Assembly (NCBI GenBank): GCA_963726375.1
Contig: CAVSCE010000011.1
Coordinates: forward strand, 124,001 to 188,000
Length of the DNA stretch: 64,000 bases
DNA from: UTCFX2 sp963726375
Lineage (GTDB): Bacteria > Chloroflexota > Anaerolineae > Anaerolineales > UBA4823
Direction of reading: 5' to 3'
Part shown: one piece after another, positions 56,470-64,000 of the stretch
Layout: each line of letters begins with the position of its first letter
How positions within the stretch are numbered: position 1 is the stretch's first letter
Program-made: the position numbers and the translations under genes
Notes under the pieces: model-generated
The model's input: the letters and a program-made list of their open reading frames with translations, nothing else
What the model was told of the DNA's origin: nothing
The model's database searches: none

Positions 56470-57093
56470 TCACCCCTGGGCGATCAAGCGCTCCAGGATG
56501 GCTTTTGAATCCTTTTCGACGGTCGCGTGCAGGCTTCCCCCGTGCGAATCCATCGTGACCACGGCCGGGAAGTCCTGCACTTCGATCACCCACAGCGCTT
56601 CAGGGACGCCGAAGTCGAGCTTGAAAACGCCTCTTACGGCGACGACGGACTGGGCAATCAGGGAGGCAGCTCCTCCGATCGCATGCAGGTATACTCCCGG
56701 CGTCTCCTGGCAGGCGGTGAGCGTGTTTGGACCCATCCCGCCTTTGCCGATCACACCCTGGATCTTGAAATGGATCATCACTTCACGCTGATAAGGCTCC
56801 TCACGGATGCTGGTCGTTGGCCCGGCCGCGACGAATCGGTATTCTTTCGTCTCCAACCCGCCGACGACCGGCCCGCAGTGATAGATCGCGCTCCCGTACA
56901 GCAGGGGTCGGATCGCTTCATAGACTTCCAGGTCATCACCCTGCGGAGGGCGGGTCTTCCTGATGAAGGTATCAATCATCCATTTATGGACGTTATCCCG
57001 TCCTGTTACCATCACCCCTGAAAGCGCAACAGGATCGCCGACCTGCAGATCGCGCACGACATCATTGCTGAATGGGAGTTGAATTTTCTTCAT
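56470..57093 (-). CDS. Fumarate hydratase/tartrate dehydratase beta subunit (class I, Fe-S type)
   Basis: 207 residues from the ATG at 57093 (MKKIQLPFSND); the frame extends to 57108. The beta domain of class I fumarases: it begins with VGDPVALSGVMVTGRDNVHKW (given as one block of 20 plus one), then YHCGPVVGG, GPTTSIREEPY, VIGKGGMGPNT and a C-terminal VTMDSHGGSLH. Works with the alpha subunit encoded upstream at 57707-58577 to convert fumarate and malate (or tartrate and oxaloacetate). An NTF2-like gene lies between the two subunit genes. The last 3' base is only six bases from the converging secreted-protein gene. Confidence 0.9.
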   Translation of the reverse strand: MKKIQLPFSNDVVRDLQVGDPVALSGVMVTGRDNVHKWMIDTFIRKTRPPQGDDLEVYEAIRPLLYGSAIYHCGPVVGGLETKEYRFVAAGPTTSIREEPYQREVMIHFKIQGVIGKGGMGPNTLTACQETPGVYLHAIGGAASLIAQSVVAVRGVFKLDFGVPEALWVIEVQDFPAVVTMDSHGGSLHATVEKDSKAILERLIAQG

Positions 57094-57112
57094 CGATAGA
57101 CTCCTCAAATGT

Positions 57113-57677
57113 TCAAATGAGATCGACTGGTTTCAGGAAGCAGGGAAAGACCAGTGGATCGTATGGAACTGCCATCCTGCCCTCGGTTTTTATCAGGACG
57201 GCAGAGAAAGTAAATGGCCAGGGATAACCCGGATGGTTTAAACTGGTCGCGCATCCGGCTGACCCCGAAAAAAGACGCTTCGGCCAGGCGGTCCCAAATC
57301 TCCAGGCTTTCGTCTTCGAGCGTCTTTTTCATCGTGTCGAGATAGAAAGGCAGGGCTTTTTCGTAATGCTCACTGCTGAGCAGGTCGCCGCAGGTGGTCA
57401 GCCAGGCTGTCTCGCCGCGCACGCTGATTTTTGCATCGGCTACGTCCAGGCGCACGTCTCCCCAGTACTGCCAGTCGCCTTCGATGATCTCGCGGATCTG
57501 TGAAAGACCCTGGAACCATTCGTTCCCACCGCGTTTTACCGCGCCAACGCCGATCAGCTCGATTTCTTCGCTCTGCACGAAAAGCTGCATAAAATCGTCC
57601 AGCCTGGCGGGGTCGCGCAGCGTGTAGCCGTCCTGAAAGCGCTGCAGCTGGCCGCGAACGGCCTCGGTCTCATCCAT
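57113..57677 (-). CDS. NTF2/SnoaL-like protein of unknown function, one inserted base
   Basis: About 187 residues after removing one base from CCC at 57229-57231. The corrected end reads GYPWPFTFSAVLIKTEGRMA and stops at 57113. The N-terminus VRGQLQRFQDGYTLRDPARL and the strands AKISVRGETAWLTTCGDL and IREIIEGDWQYWGDVRLDVA match the cone-shaped NTF2-like fold (DUF4440/SnoaL type). It lies between the fumarase alpha and beta genes in the same direction, 29 bp after the alpha gene's stop and about 20 bp before the beta start. A role in ligand binding for the dehydratase is possible, but there is no precedent I can name. Confidence 0.7.
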
Positions 57678-57706
57678 CGCACCAACCTCCCGAATATCCA
57701 GATTGT

Positions 57707-58577
57707 TTATTCAAATGCTGCCTGACCGCCGCTCCAGGTCAGCTTGCGGCGGCGGTAAGCCCAGCACATGTAGGAAATCGTGACGAAATAGCTCGCCGGC
57801 AGCCGGTTCAGGTGGGTGATCTTTGTCCCGACACGGTCGTTTTACCGCCGAAACCCATCGGACCGATCCCAAGCTCGTTGGATTCCATGGTCAGGCGGTC
57901 CTCCAGGTCGTTTCAATTCAGGGTCCGGGTTGGATTCGCCCATTTTTTGGAACAATGCCTCTTTCGATGCGAGGTAGCCCGATCCGCGGTCGCCGCCGAT
58001 CGCCACGCCCAGGATCCCAGGCGCGCAGCCCTGGCCCTGGGCCTTGTGGACGGCGTCAAGCACCACCTTGCGGACGCCCGCCAGGTTCCGGTCTGCGCCC
58101 AGCGCGGTATTTGGCAGCGCATACTGGGCGCCGACGTTCTCGCACCCGCCGCCTTTCAGCATCAGCTCGATCGTCAGCGCTTCGCCTTCAACTTCCATGA
58201 AATGGGTGGTCGGGAAGTAATCGCCGCCCAGGTTGTTCCCGCTGTTCTTGCCGGTCAGCGAATTGACCGAGTTCGGGCGCAGGTAGGATTTGCGAGTGGC
58301 TTCAACGACGGCTGCCTCGATCTGCTCGCGCAGCTTCCGGGTGCTCCAGCCTTCGGGGCAGCAGACGTAGAAAATCGGCGTGCCGGTGTCCTGGCAGATG
58401 GGGGTGCCGTTCTGGCGCGAAAGCGCCACGTTCATCAGGATGGTTTCCAGCGCGCCGCGCGCCGCCGAGCCGGGCTCTTCTTGCTCCACAGCTCGCCAGG
58501 GCAGCCTCGACATCGGGCGGCAGATCGGTCGCCGCCAGCCGGATAAGCTCGAGGATTTGAGGGGTCAGGTCATGCAT
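57707..58577 (-). CDS. Fumarate hydratase/tartrate dehydratase alpha subunit (class I, Fe-S type), three indels
   Basis: About 290 residues after removing a base at 58496-58497 and one at 57911-57913 and correcting one missing base (or two extra) near 57826-57835. Restored parts read TPQILELIRLAATDLPPDVE, then AALRAVEQEEPGSAARGAL, and end GTKITHLNRLPASYFVTIS, YMCWAYRRRKL. The cluster-binding cysteines are candidates in GTPICQDTG, KGGGCEN and GQGCAPGI. The ATG at 58577 has GGAGG seven bases upstream; an earlier ATG at 58601 is one base from a TATAAT box and is excluded. It forms a heteromeric hydro-lyase with the beta subunit. Confidence 0.88.
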
Positions 58578-58602
58578 CGGATTTGCCTCCTTTGTTTGCA
58601 TA

Positions 58603-58608
58603 ATTATA
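58603..58608 (-). promoter_or_regulatory. -10 box upstream of the fumarase operon
   Basis: TATAAT on the minus strand, 25 bp before the ATG at 58577. The matching -35 is poor (TTAATC at 18-bp spacing). The expected transcript start is near 58596, giving a leader of about 20 nt that holds GGAGG. Confidence 0.55.
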
Positions 58609-58765
58609 CTTCTGCGAGCGGATCGAGATTAAGTGGGATAATTAGGAAATCTCGAGGGGATGCGCCAGATTCGATATCTTGTTTATATTGTCTAGGTTCA
58701 TCTGGTCTCTGTGAAGGTATGAACTTCACTCCCATCAGATCAAATCAGACAGGTGGTGAAATTAG

Positions 58766-59215
58766 GTGGAAATATTCAAGAAACTCAACCTGAAAGATCA
58801 AACCAACCTGCTCGTGTTGAACTCGCCGCTGAGTTTTGAGCCGGAAATTGGAGCTTTGAGCGGCGTACATGTTTCACGAAATCTGATTGAGCTGGATTTG
58901 GTCGATTTTGCGCTGGCTTTCGTTGTGCAGAAGGCCCAGATCGATGCTTTCGCGCCGGCGATCGCCGCAAAAGCCGCCGGCGATGCGCTGATCTGGTTTG
59001 CCTATCCCAAAGGCACCTCAAAGAAATACCGCTGCGATTTCAATCGTGACAGCGGTTGGGACTCGCTTGGTCGGCTCGGTTTTGAGCCTGTCCGTCAGGT
59101 AGCAATCGACGAAGACTGGTCGGCGCTCCGCTTCCGCCGGGTAGAATTTATTAAGAAACTGACCCGCGGTTTCGCCATGACCGAAGAAGGTCAAAATCGG
59201 GTCCAAAAATCCTAG
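58766..59215 (+). CDS. DUF3052-like small cytoplasmic protein
   Basis: 149 residues, starting with GTG at 58766. AGGTGG lies about 14 bases before it. The body contains NLLVLNSPLSFEPEIGALSG, DFALAFVVQKAQIDAFAPAI, then DALIWFAYPKGTSKKYRCDF and GFEPVRQVAIDEDWSALRFR. The DALIWFAYPKG block is the hallmark of DUF3052-like proteins, whose role is unknown. No signal or membrane segment. It is divergent from the fumarase operon and followed at 45 bp by another cytosolic gene on the same strand. Confidence 0.7.
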   Translation: MEIFKKLNLKDQTNLLVLNSPLSFEPEIGALSGVHVSRNLIELDLVDFALAFVVQKAQIDAFAPAIAAKAAGDALIWFAYPKGTSKKYRCDFNRDSGWDSLGRLGFEPVRQVAIDEDWSALRFRRVEFIKKLTRGFAMTEEGQNRVQKS

Positions 59216-59259
59216 GAAGATAAGCTTTTTACGTTTCTGGTTTTTTGAGGGGTGAAACC

Positions 59260-59886
59260 ATGACCGTTTTAGATCAGATTGCCTGGTATCAGGGGCGCCG
59301 CGACGAAATCCCCAACCAGCTCCTTGCCAGGGAGCTGGCCGAAGCAAGGGACGAGGCTGGGATCAGCGAGATTGCCGAAAACCTTCGAAATCCTGAACCC
59401 AATATCCAGAGCGACTGCCTGAAAGTGCTTTACGAAATCGGTTATATCTCTCCCGAGCTCATCGCCGGTTATTCCGGCGAATTCCTGCGACTGCTGCAAA
59501 GCAAAAACAACCGGCTGGTCTGGGGGAGCATGATCGCCCTGGCCGCAGTCGCAGCGATAAAAGCCGATGAGCTTTTTCTTCATCTCGACGAAATCCAACA
59601 CCTCACTTCACAGGGGTCGGTGATCACTCGCGACAATGGCATAAAAATCCTGGCGGCAATCGCATCACAAAAGGACGAATATCGAGAAGCGATCTTACCG
59701 TATCTGGAAGCACACCTGGAATCCTGCCGGCCTAAAGAGCTGCCGCAGTATGCCGAGAGCATTTCAATTGCGGTTGACAACGAGGCAAAAACAGGCTTTC
59801 TCGACATCCTTGAGAAACGCCTGCCAGAATTAAGCCCTTCTCAAAGGAGGCGGATCATTCGAGTGATCAATACAGCCGGAGCTTGA
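59260..59886 (+). CDS. HEAT-like helical-repeat protein of unknown function
   Basis: 208 residues from ATG 59260, with GAGGGGTG upstream; the frame is open from TTG 59245. Entirely helical, with units that resemble HEAT repeats: ELAEARDEAGISEIAENLRN, IQSDCLKVLYEIGYISPELI, LVWGSMIALAAVAAIKADEL and DNGIKILAAIASQKDEY. Such proteins act as scaffolds. No catalytic motif is seen. It may be co-transcribed with the preceding DUF3052-like gene. No named family is recognised. Confidence 0.65.
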   Translation: MTVLDQIAWYQGRRDEIPNQLLARELAEARDEAGISEIAENLRNPEPNIQSDCLKVLYEIGYISPELIAGYSGEFLRLLQSKNNRLVWGSMIALAAVAAIKADELFLHLDEIQHLTSQGSVITRDNGIKILAAIASQKDEYREAILPYLEAHLESCRPKELPQYAESISIAVDNEAKTGFLDILEKRLPELSPSQRRRIIRVINTAGA

Positions 59887-59935
59887 GAAGCGAATGATTT
59901 TATTCTAATAATGGTGTATTGGATGAAGAGATTCC

Positions 59936-59965
59936 TTGACAGTTCTCTTCATAATCGGCTATAAT
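59936..59965 (+). promoter_or_regulatory. Consensus sigma-70 promoter of the FHA-ABC transporter operon
   Basis: TTGACA at 59936-59941 and TATAAT at 59960-59965 with an 18-bp spacer. Transcription would begin near 59972, leaving a long leader of about 185 nt before the ATG at 60158. Confidence 0.8.
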
Positions 59966-60157
59966 TTTCTAAAATCAGAAATGAGACCCAATTTAGCTTA
60001 TTATACCCCTCTCCTGGTCAGGATAGGAAAATAATCGGCAAAATAAACAAACTAGTTGAAAAAAGCATCTGATCGTCAGGAACAGCGCAGGATTGCCTGA
60101 TTTTTTCAACAAGGGCTTGCCCGAGCCACATTCCTTTCCGGACAGGTAGAGGTATTT

Positions 60158-63100
60158 ATGGCGTCTCAATCATTTCCCAAGCTGAGGATCGAAACAGGTC
60201 CTTCGACACGTGAGGATATTGAGCTTCGCAAAGCCGAATTTTTTATCGGCCGGGAAGCTGGTGTTGACCTGGTCATCCAATCTCCTGCTGTTTCGCGCAG
60301 GCATCTCAGGCTGCTGCGAAAGGGCAGCGAGGTTTCGATTGAGGACTTGAGCAGCGCAAATGGGACATTTCTCAATGGGCACAGGTTAACTGTCCCTGAA
60401 ATCCTGCAGCCTGGCGATCAGATCTCGCTGGGACAGGCGATCCATTTACGCTTTATCGGCTTTCCAGAAGCTGTAAAGACTGAAGTTTTTGAGGTCGTTG
60501 ATACAGAGGGCAGGGATTTGAAAGAGGGCACCCTGCTTGAAACCGGGCTGACCGAAGAACCTCGACCGGAGCCGGCAGAAAAGCTGGCAGAACCTCCACG
60601 TCCTGTTGACATCTTTTCATCGCAGGATGATCGAGAACCGCACGTTCTTACCATGCCGGTACCGATCCCTCGAGCTGCGCCACCCCAGGCTTCACAGCCT
60701 TTGCCCGCTCAGACGAGATCTCCTTCTGCGGTACGGGTGGATTACCAGGTAGCGAAGCCAGAGCTACCTCCATCTGTTCTCGAAACCAAGCTGGGGGACG
60801 ATTCGGCTGCGGTTCCACCATCTGCTCCTCGATTGATCGTGGAAGTTGCTGGCGCGTCGCCGGAAGCTTACCAGCTCCTTGGCGATCAAATCACCATCGG
60901 CCGCAAGCCCGGAAAATGACATCGTCGTCTCCTCGAAAATTGTCTCCGGCCGCCATGCAACGATCGAAAATATCGAAGGCCACTATTTTTTCCGACCTCT
61001 TCCAGATATCACCAACCCGGTCTATTTCGAAGGTCGGCCGCTGCAGGCTGGTTTCGCGCTGCGCAGCGGAGACATCCTCAGGATTGGGGGGAGTGACCCC
61101 GGTCTGATGGTAACTTTCGAGTTTCAACCGGAAGGGAAGAAGCCCGAGACCCAGGTTATTCAATTTGGTGAAAACAACCGCGTCCAGATCGGGCGCGATC
61201 CTTCGAACGATATCGTGCTGGCTGCCCCGACCGTTTCACGCTTTCATGCGATTGTCGAGCGAGTCGGGCAGCGCTACCGCGTCCGAGACCTTAAGAGTCC
61301 AAACGGGACGTTTGTCAACGACCGGCGTATAGAAGAGGAAGTCTGGCTTAAATCCGGCGATGCGATCCGGATCGGACCCGCTCGTTTCGACGTCGGCCAG
61401 GATCGGGTGGCTCAAGCTTCCGACGTCGGCGGGATGCGGGTGGAGATCCTGGGCTTGAATAAATGGGTTCGCTCCGACTTGAACCTGCTCAAAGACATCT
61501 CGCTGATTTTTGAGCCACGCGAGTTTATCGTCGTTGTAGGGCAGAGCGGCGGCGGCAAATCGACCCTGCTGGATGCGGTCGCAGGCTTCCGACCGGCCAC
61601 GCACGGGCGGGTGCTGGTCAACGATATAGATATCTACCAGAATTTCGATGCGATCCGAAACGAGATCGGCTTTGTCCCCCAGAAAGACATCATCCACATG
61701 GAGCTGACCGTCTATCAGGCGTTAGATTACGCCGCTCAGCTCAGGATGCCGGCAGACACCTCTGGCGAAGAGCGGCACCAGCGCGTGATGGAAGTCCTCC
61801 AGGACCTGGACCTGGTCCACCGCAAAGACGTCCAGATCAGCGGCTTGAGCGGGGGCCAGCAGAAACGAGTTTCAATCGGTGTGGAGCTGCTCACCCGGCC
61901 TGGATTGTTCTTCCTCGACGAGCCGACCTCCGGCCTGGATCCCGGCACAGAGACCGCCCTGATGCACCTGATGCGCCGGCTCGCGGATCAGGGACGGACG
62001 ATCGTGCTGATTACACACGCCACCAAGAACGTTATGCTCGCGGACAAGGTGGTCTTCCTGGCGCGCGGCGGGTATATCGCCTGGTTTGGACCTCCGAATG
62101 AAGCCCTGCAGTTTTTCGATCAGTTTCGCAGCGAGCGCGACCGGCACGCCCGGTCGATGGAGTTTGACGAAATATACGCGATCCTGGACGATCCATCGAA
62201 GGGCAAAGCCGAGGATTGGGCGGAGCGCTATCGAAATCACCCGGCTTACCAGGAGCAAATCGTCCGACCGCTTCAAGCTCTTGGTCGAAGCGTCTCGGTC
62301 ATGCCGGGGGAAGCCAGGCGGAAGCGAAAACCGGCAGCTCAGCTCAGACAGAAGGCGTCTCGCAGCCCGTCTTCAGGAATTCGCCAGTTTTCGATATTGT
62401 CCGGCCGCAATATAAAAATCCTTGGCCGTGACCGGGCCAGCTTGATCTTGATGCTGATCTCTGCCCCGCTGGTCGCGATGCTTAACGTTCTCCTCGCGGT
62501 CATCCTGGGAAGGGACCTGTTCTCTTTCCAGGAAGGAGACATCGCTAACGCGATCGTGTCTGTTTTCCAACCGGTGATCTTCGCGATCATGGTTGGAGCG
62601 CTTTCACAGATGCGAGAGTTCGTCAAAGAGTCCGAGATATACCGCCGCGAGCGGCTCGTAAACCTGAAAGTGCTCCCCTATGTGATGTCGAAAATCTGGG
62701 TCGCGGCGCTGCTTGCTTTGTACCAGGCAGCAGCTTATGTTATCATTCAATATCTGGCATTCAAAATGCCGGGCGGCGTGCTTGAGTTTGTTCTCATCTA
62801 TATCACACTGGTGCTGGCGACGCTGTCCGGGATGATGCTGGGACTGGTTGCTTCGGCAGCTTCTCCGAACGCGAACTCGGCGCCACTGATTGTGATCTTG
62901 CTGATCATCCCGCAGGTCGTCATCGGCGGGGCATTGATCCCTATGCCCACCACCGTCAGCGCGTTGACTCTTTCTCGCTGGCCGTTCGAAACGCTGATAG
63001 CTGTTACGGCGCCTGGTTCGTCGGTCGCAGCAGACGCCTGCTGGGCACTGCCGGAAGATATCCGAGAAGCGATGACGCTGGAAGACAAGCTTAACCAGGG

Positions 63101-63644
63101 CTGCCTGTGCATGGGGATCAGTGCGCTGAGTGAAGAATCGTGCAGCTTCCCTGGCCTGGGTGAATTTTATGATCCTGCCATCGACGAGCCTGAACCGGTA
63201 GAGCCAGTCGATATCGGCGATCCCCCACCAGAGCCGGAGATGCCGCCCGCGCCTGCGGAGCCTGCTGATCCGAACGACCGTGTCGCGGTCGCCCTTTACC
63301 TGCAGGACCTGAAGTCCTACCAGGATTCTGTTCAGAAAATCCAGGATGAATACCGCGCCACGGTCGACGACTATCAGGACCGTGCTGAAAAGTATAAAAC
63401 GGAGGTTAGAGATTACCAGGAAAATCGAACAGAATGGGAAATAAATCGCAACGCCGCAGTTGGTAAAGCGGAAGGACTGATCAAGCAGGTGAACGACAAT
63501 TTTGGGTGGGCGTTCGTCAATAAAGACGACGCAAATGCATATTGGTCCAGGCTTGCTTTCTCATGGGCGATGCAGGGGATGATCATCATTATCTTGTTTG
63601 GGCTGATCTTGTTCTTCATCTACCGCAAAGACCGGGTGAAGTAG
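60158..63644 (+). CDS. FHA-domain ABC transporter (three FHA domains, ABCG-like ATPase and membrane domain); one inserted base
   Basis: About 1161 residues after dropping one A at 60905-60906, joining TIGRSPENDIVVSSKIVSGR. FHA domains lie at about residues 25-100 (FFIGREAG, VSRRHLRL, SSANGTFLNG), 230-320 (TIGRSPENDIV, VSGRHATIEN) and 330-400 (QIGRDPSNDIV, VSRFHAIVE, SPNGTFVND). An ABC ATPase follows: Walker A GQSGGGKST, signature LSGGQQKRVSIG and Walker B LFFLDEPTSGLD, ABCG-type. About six transmembrane helices follow, then a Pro-rich segment, a coiled coil (YQDSVQKIQDEYRATVDDYQ and after) and one last helix. FHA domains bind phosphothreonine, so activity is probably tied to Ser/Thr kinases, none of which is in the window. 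AGGTAGAGG precedes the ATG. Confidence 0.9.
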
Positions 63645-63683
63645 GGAATGGATCGATCGGGGAGGGCTAAAGGAGTGAAAAAA

Positions 63684-64000
63684 ATGAACAAACCTACATA
63701 CCGTATCATCTTGATCTTCGCTGCGCTTCTGGCTGCAGGATTGGCATGCAATTTTACACCGGATAACGAGGGCGATGACCGCAACGCGACCGTAGAAGCG
63801 CTGAGCACCTCTGTTGCGGGCACAACCACAGCGATTGCGCAGGAGTCCCTGTCCACTCAGCCTGTCCAGGAGGTCATACCAACCGTTCCCCAGGCTGCTG
63901 TACCGGCTCAACCCACGATTGACCTTCAGGCGACTGAGATGGCCGGTCAGATGGCAGCCACCGAGGCTGCTCTGGCGCCGATCAAAGCAGAGCTGGCAAG
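63684..64000 (+). CDS. Lipoprotein, N-terminal part (continues beyond the window)
   Basis: AGGAG lies before the ATG at 63684. The N-terminus MNKPTYRIILIFAALLAAG is a lipoprotein signal ending in GLACN (lipobox Cys at about residue 22). The mature region is Ala/Thr/Pro/Gln-rich and predicted unstructured, with a Thr-Val-Ala pattern (NATVEALSTSVAGTTTAIA, ATEMAGQMAATEAALAP). It is 39 bp past the FHA-ABC gene on the same strand, so probably in the same operon and possibly a surface partner of that transporter. Confidence 0.8.
   Translation, partial: MNKPTYRIILIFAALLAAGLACNFTPDNEGDDRNATVEALSTSVAGTTTAIAQESLSTQPVQEVIPTVPQAAVPAQPTIDLQATEMAGQMAATEAALAPIKAELA

Overview
The window looks like chromosomal DNA from a GC-rich member of the Chloroflexota, most likely class Anaerolineae. 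The evidence is gene content, not a marker-gene search: secreted proteins with Thr/Pro-rich TPTP tails, many Ala/Thr/Pro-rich lipoproteins, an FHA-FHA-FHA-ABC transporter fusion, an Agl23-like membrane protein next to an NHL propeller, TIGR00266/AIM24 and SPFH-HTH proteins, and a pair of genes resembling phosphatidylinositol-type lipid synthesis. I see no rRNA, CRISPR array, insertion sequence or phage block. One tRNA gene, tRNA-Leu(GAG), is present.

Layout. 1-681: end of a probable penicillin-binding protein. 733-13828, mostly minus strand: methyltransferase-like protein, pyruvate kinase, CoA-transferase, alanine dehydrogenase, ornithine aminotransferase, RsmD, a uroporphyrinogen decarboxylase family enzyme, GtrA, UDP-glucuronate decarboxylase and two lipoproteins. 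13864-24242: ScpB, an esterase-like lipoprotein, an OB-fold/DUF4405 membrane pair, a pseudouridine synthase, an Agl23-like protein with an NHL propeller, RarD and a class II aldolase. 24585-36948: a helical protein with an SPFH-HTH protein, a c-type cytochrome, aldo/keto reductase, FabF-PlsX, tRNA-Leu, P1 peptidase, FolB, an SH3 lipoprotein, AIM24 and EttA. 37034-44914: a peptide ABC transporter operon with two binding proteins. 45032-51501: AzlCD and a three-gene helicase/helicase/nuclease operon. 51646-59886: LysM protein, acyltransferase, CDP-alcohol phosphatidyltransferase, a secreted repeat protein, a two-subunit fumarase with an NTF2-like gene between its subunits, and two small cytosolic proteins. 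60158-64000: FHA-ABC transporter and a lipoprotein.

The metabolic genes fit a fermentative, peptide- and amino-acid-using heterotroph: peptide uptake (Dpp/Opp), peptidase, ornithine and alanine catabolism feeding pyruvate, CoA-transferase and pyruvate kinase. This is inference from gene content.

The main caution is that about half of the protein-coding genes are broken by single-base indels. Nearly all are insertions, usually one extra base in a short homopolymer, and removing the base restores a canonical protein. The simplest reading is residual sequencing error with an insertion bias, not pseudogene formation. I therefore annotate the restored spans as genes and give the indel position where I could work it out. 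The most interesting candidate system is the split AddAB-like operon at 46117-51501, where the PD-(D/E)XK Fe-S nuclease is a separate, translationally coupled polypeptide.
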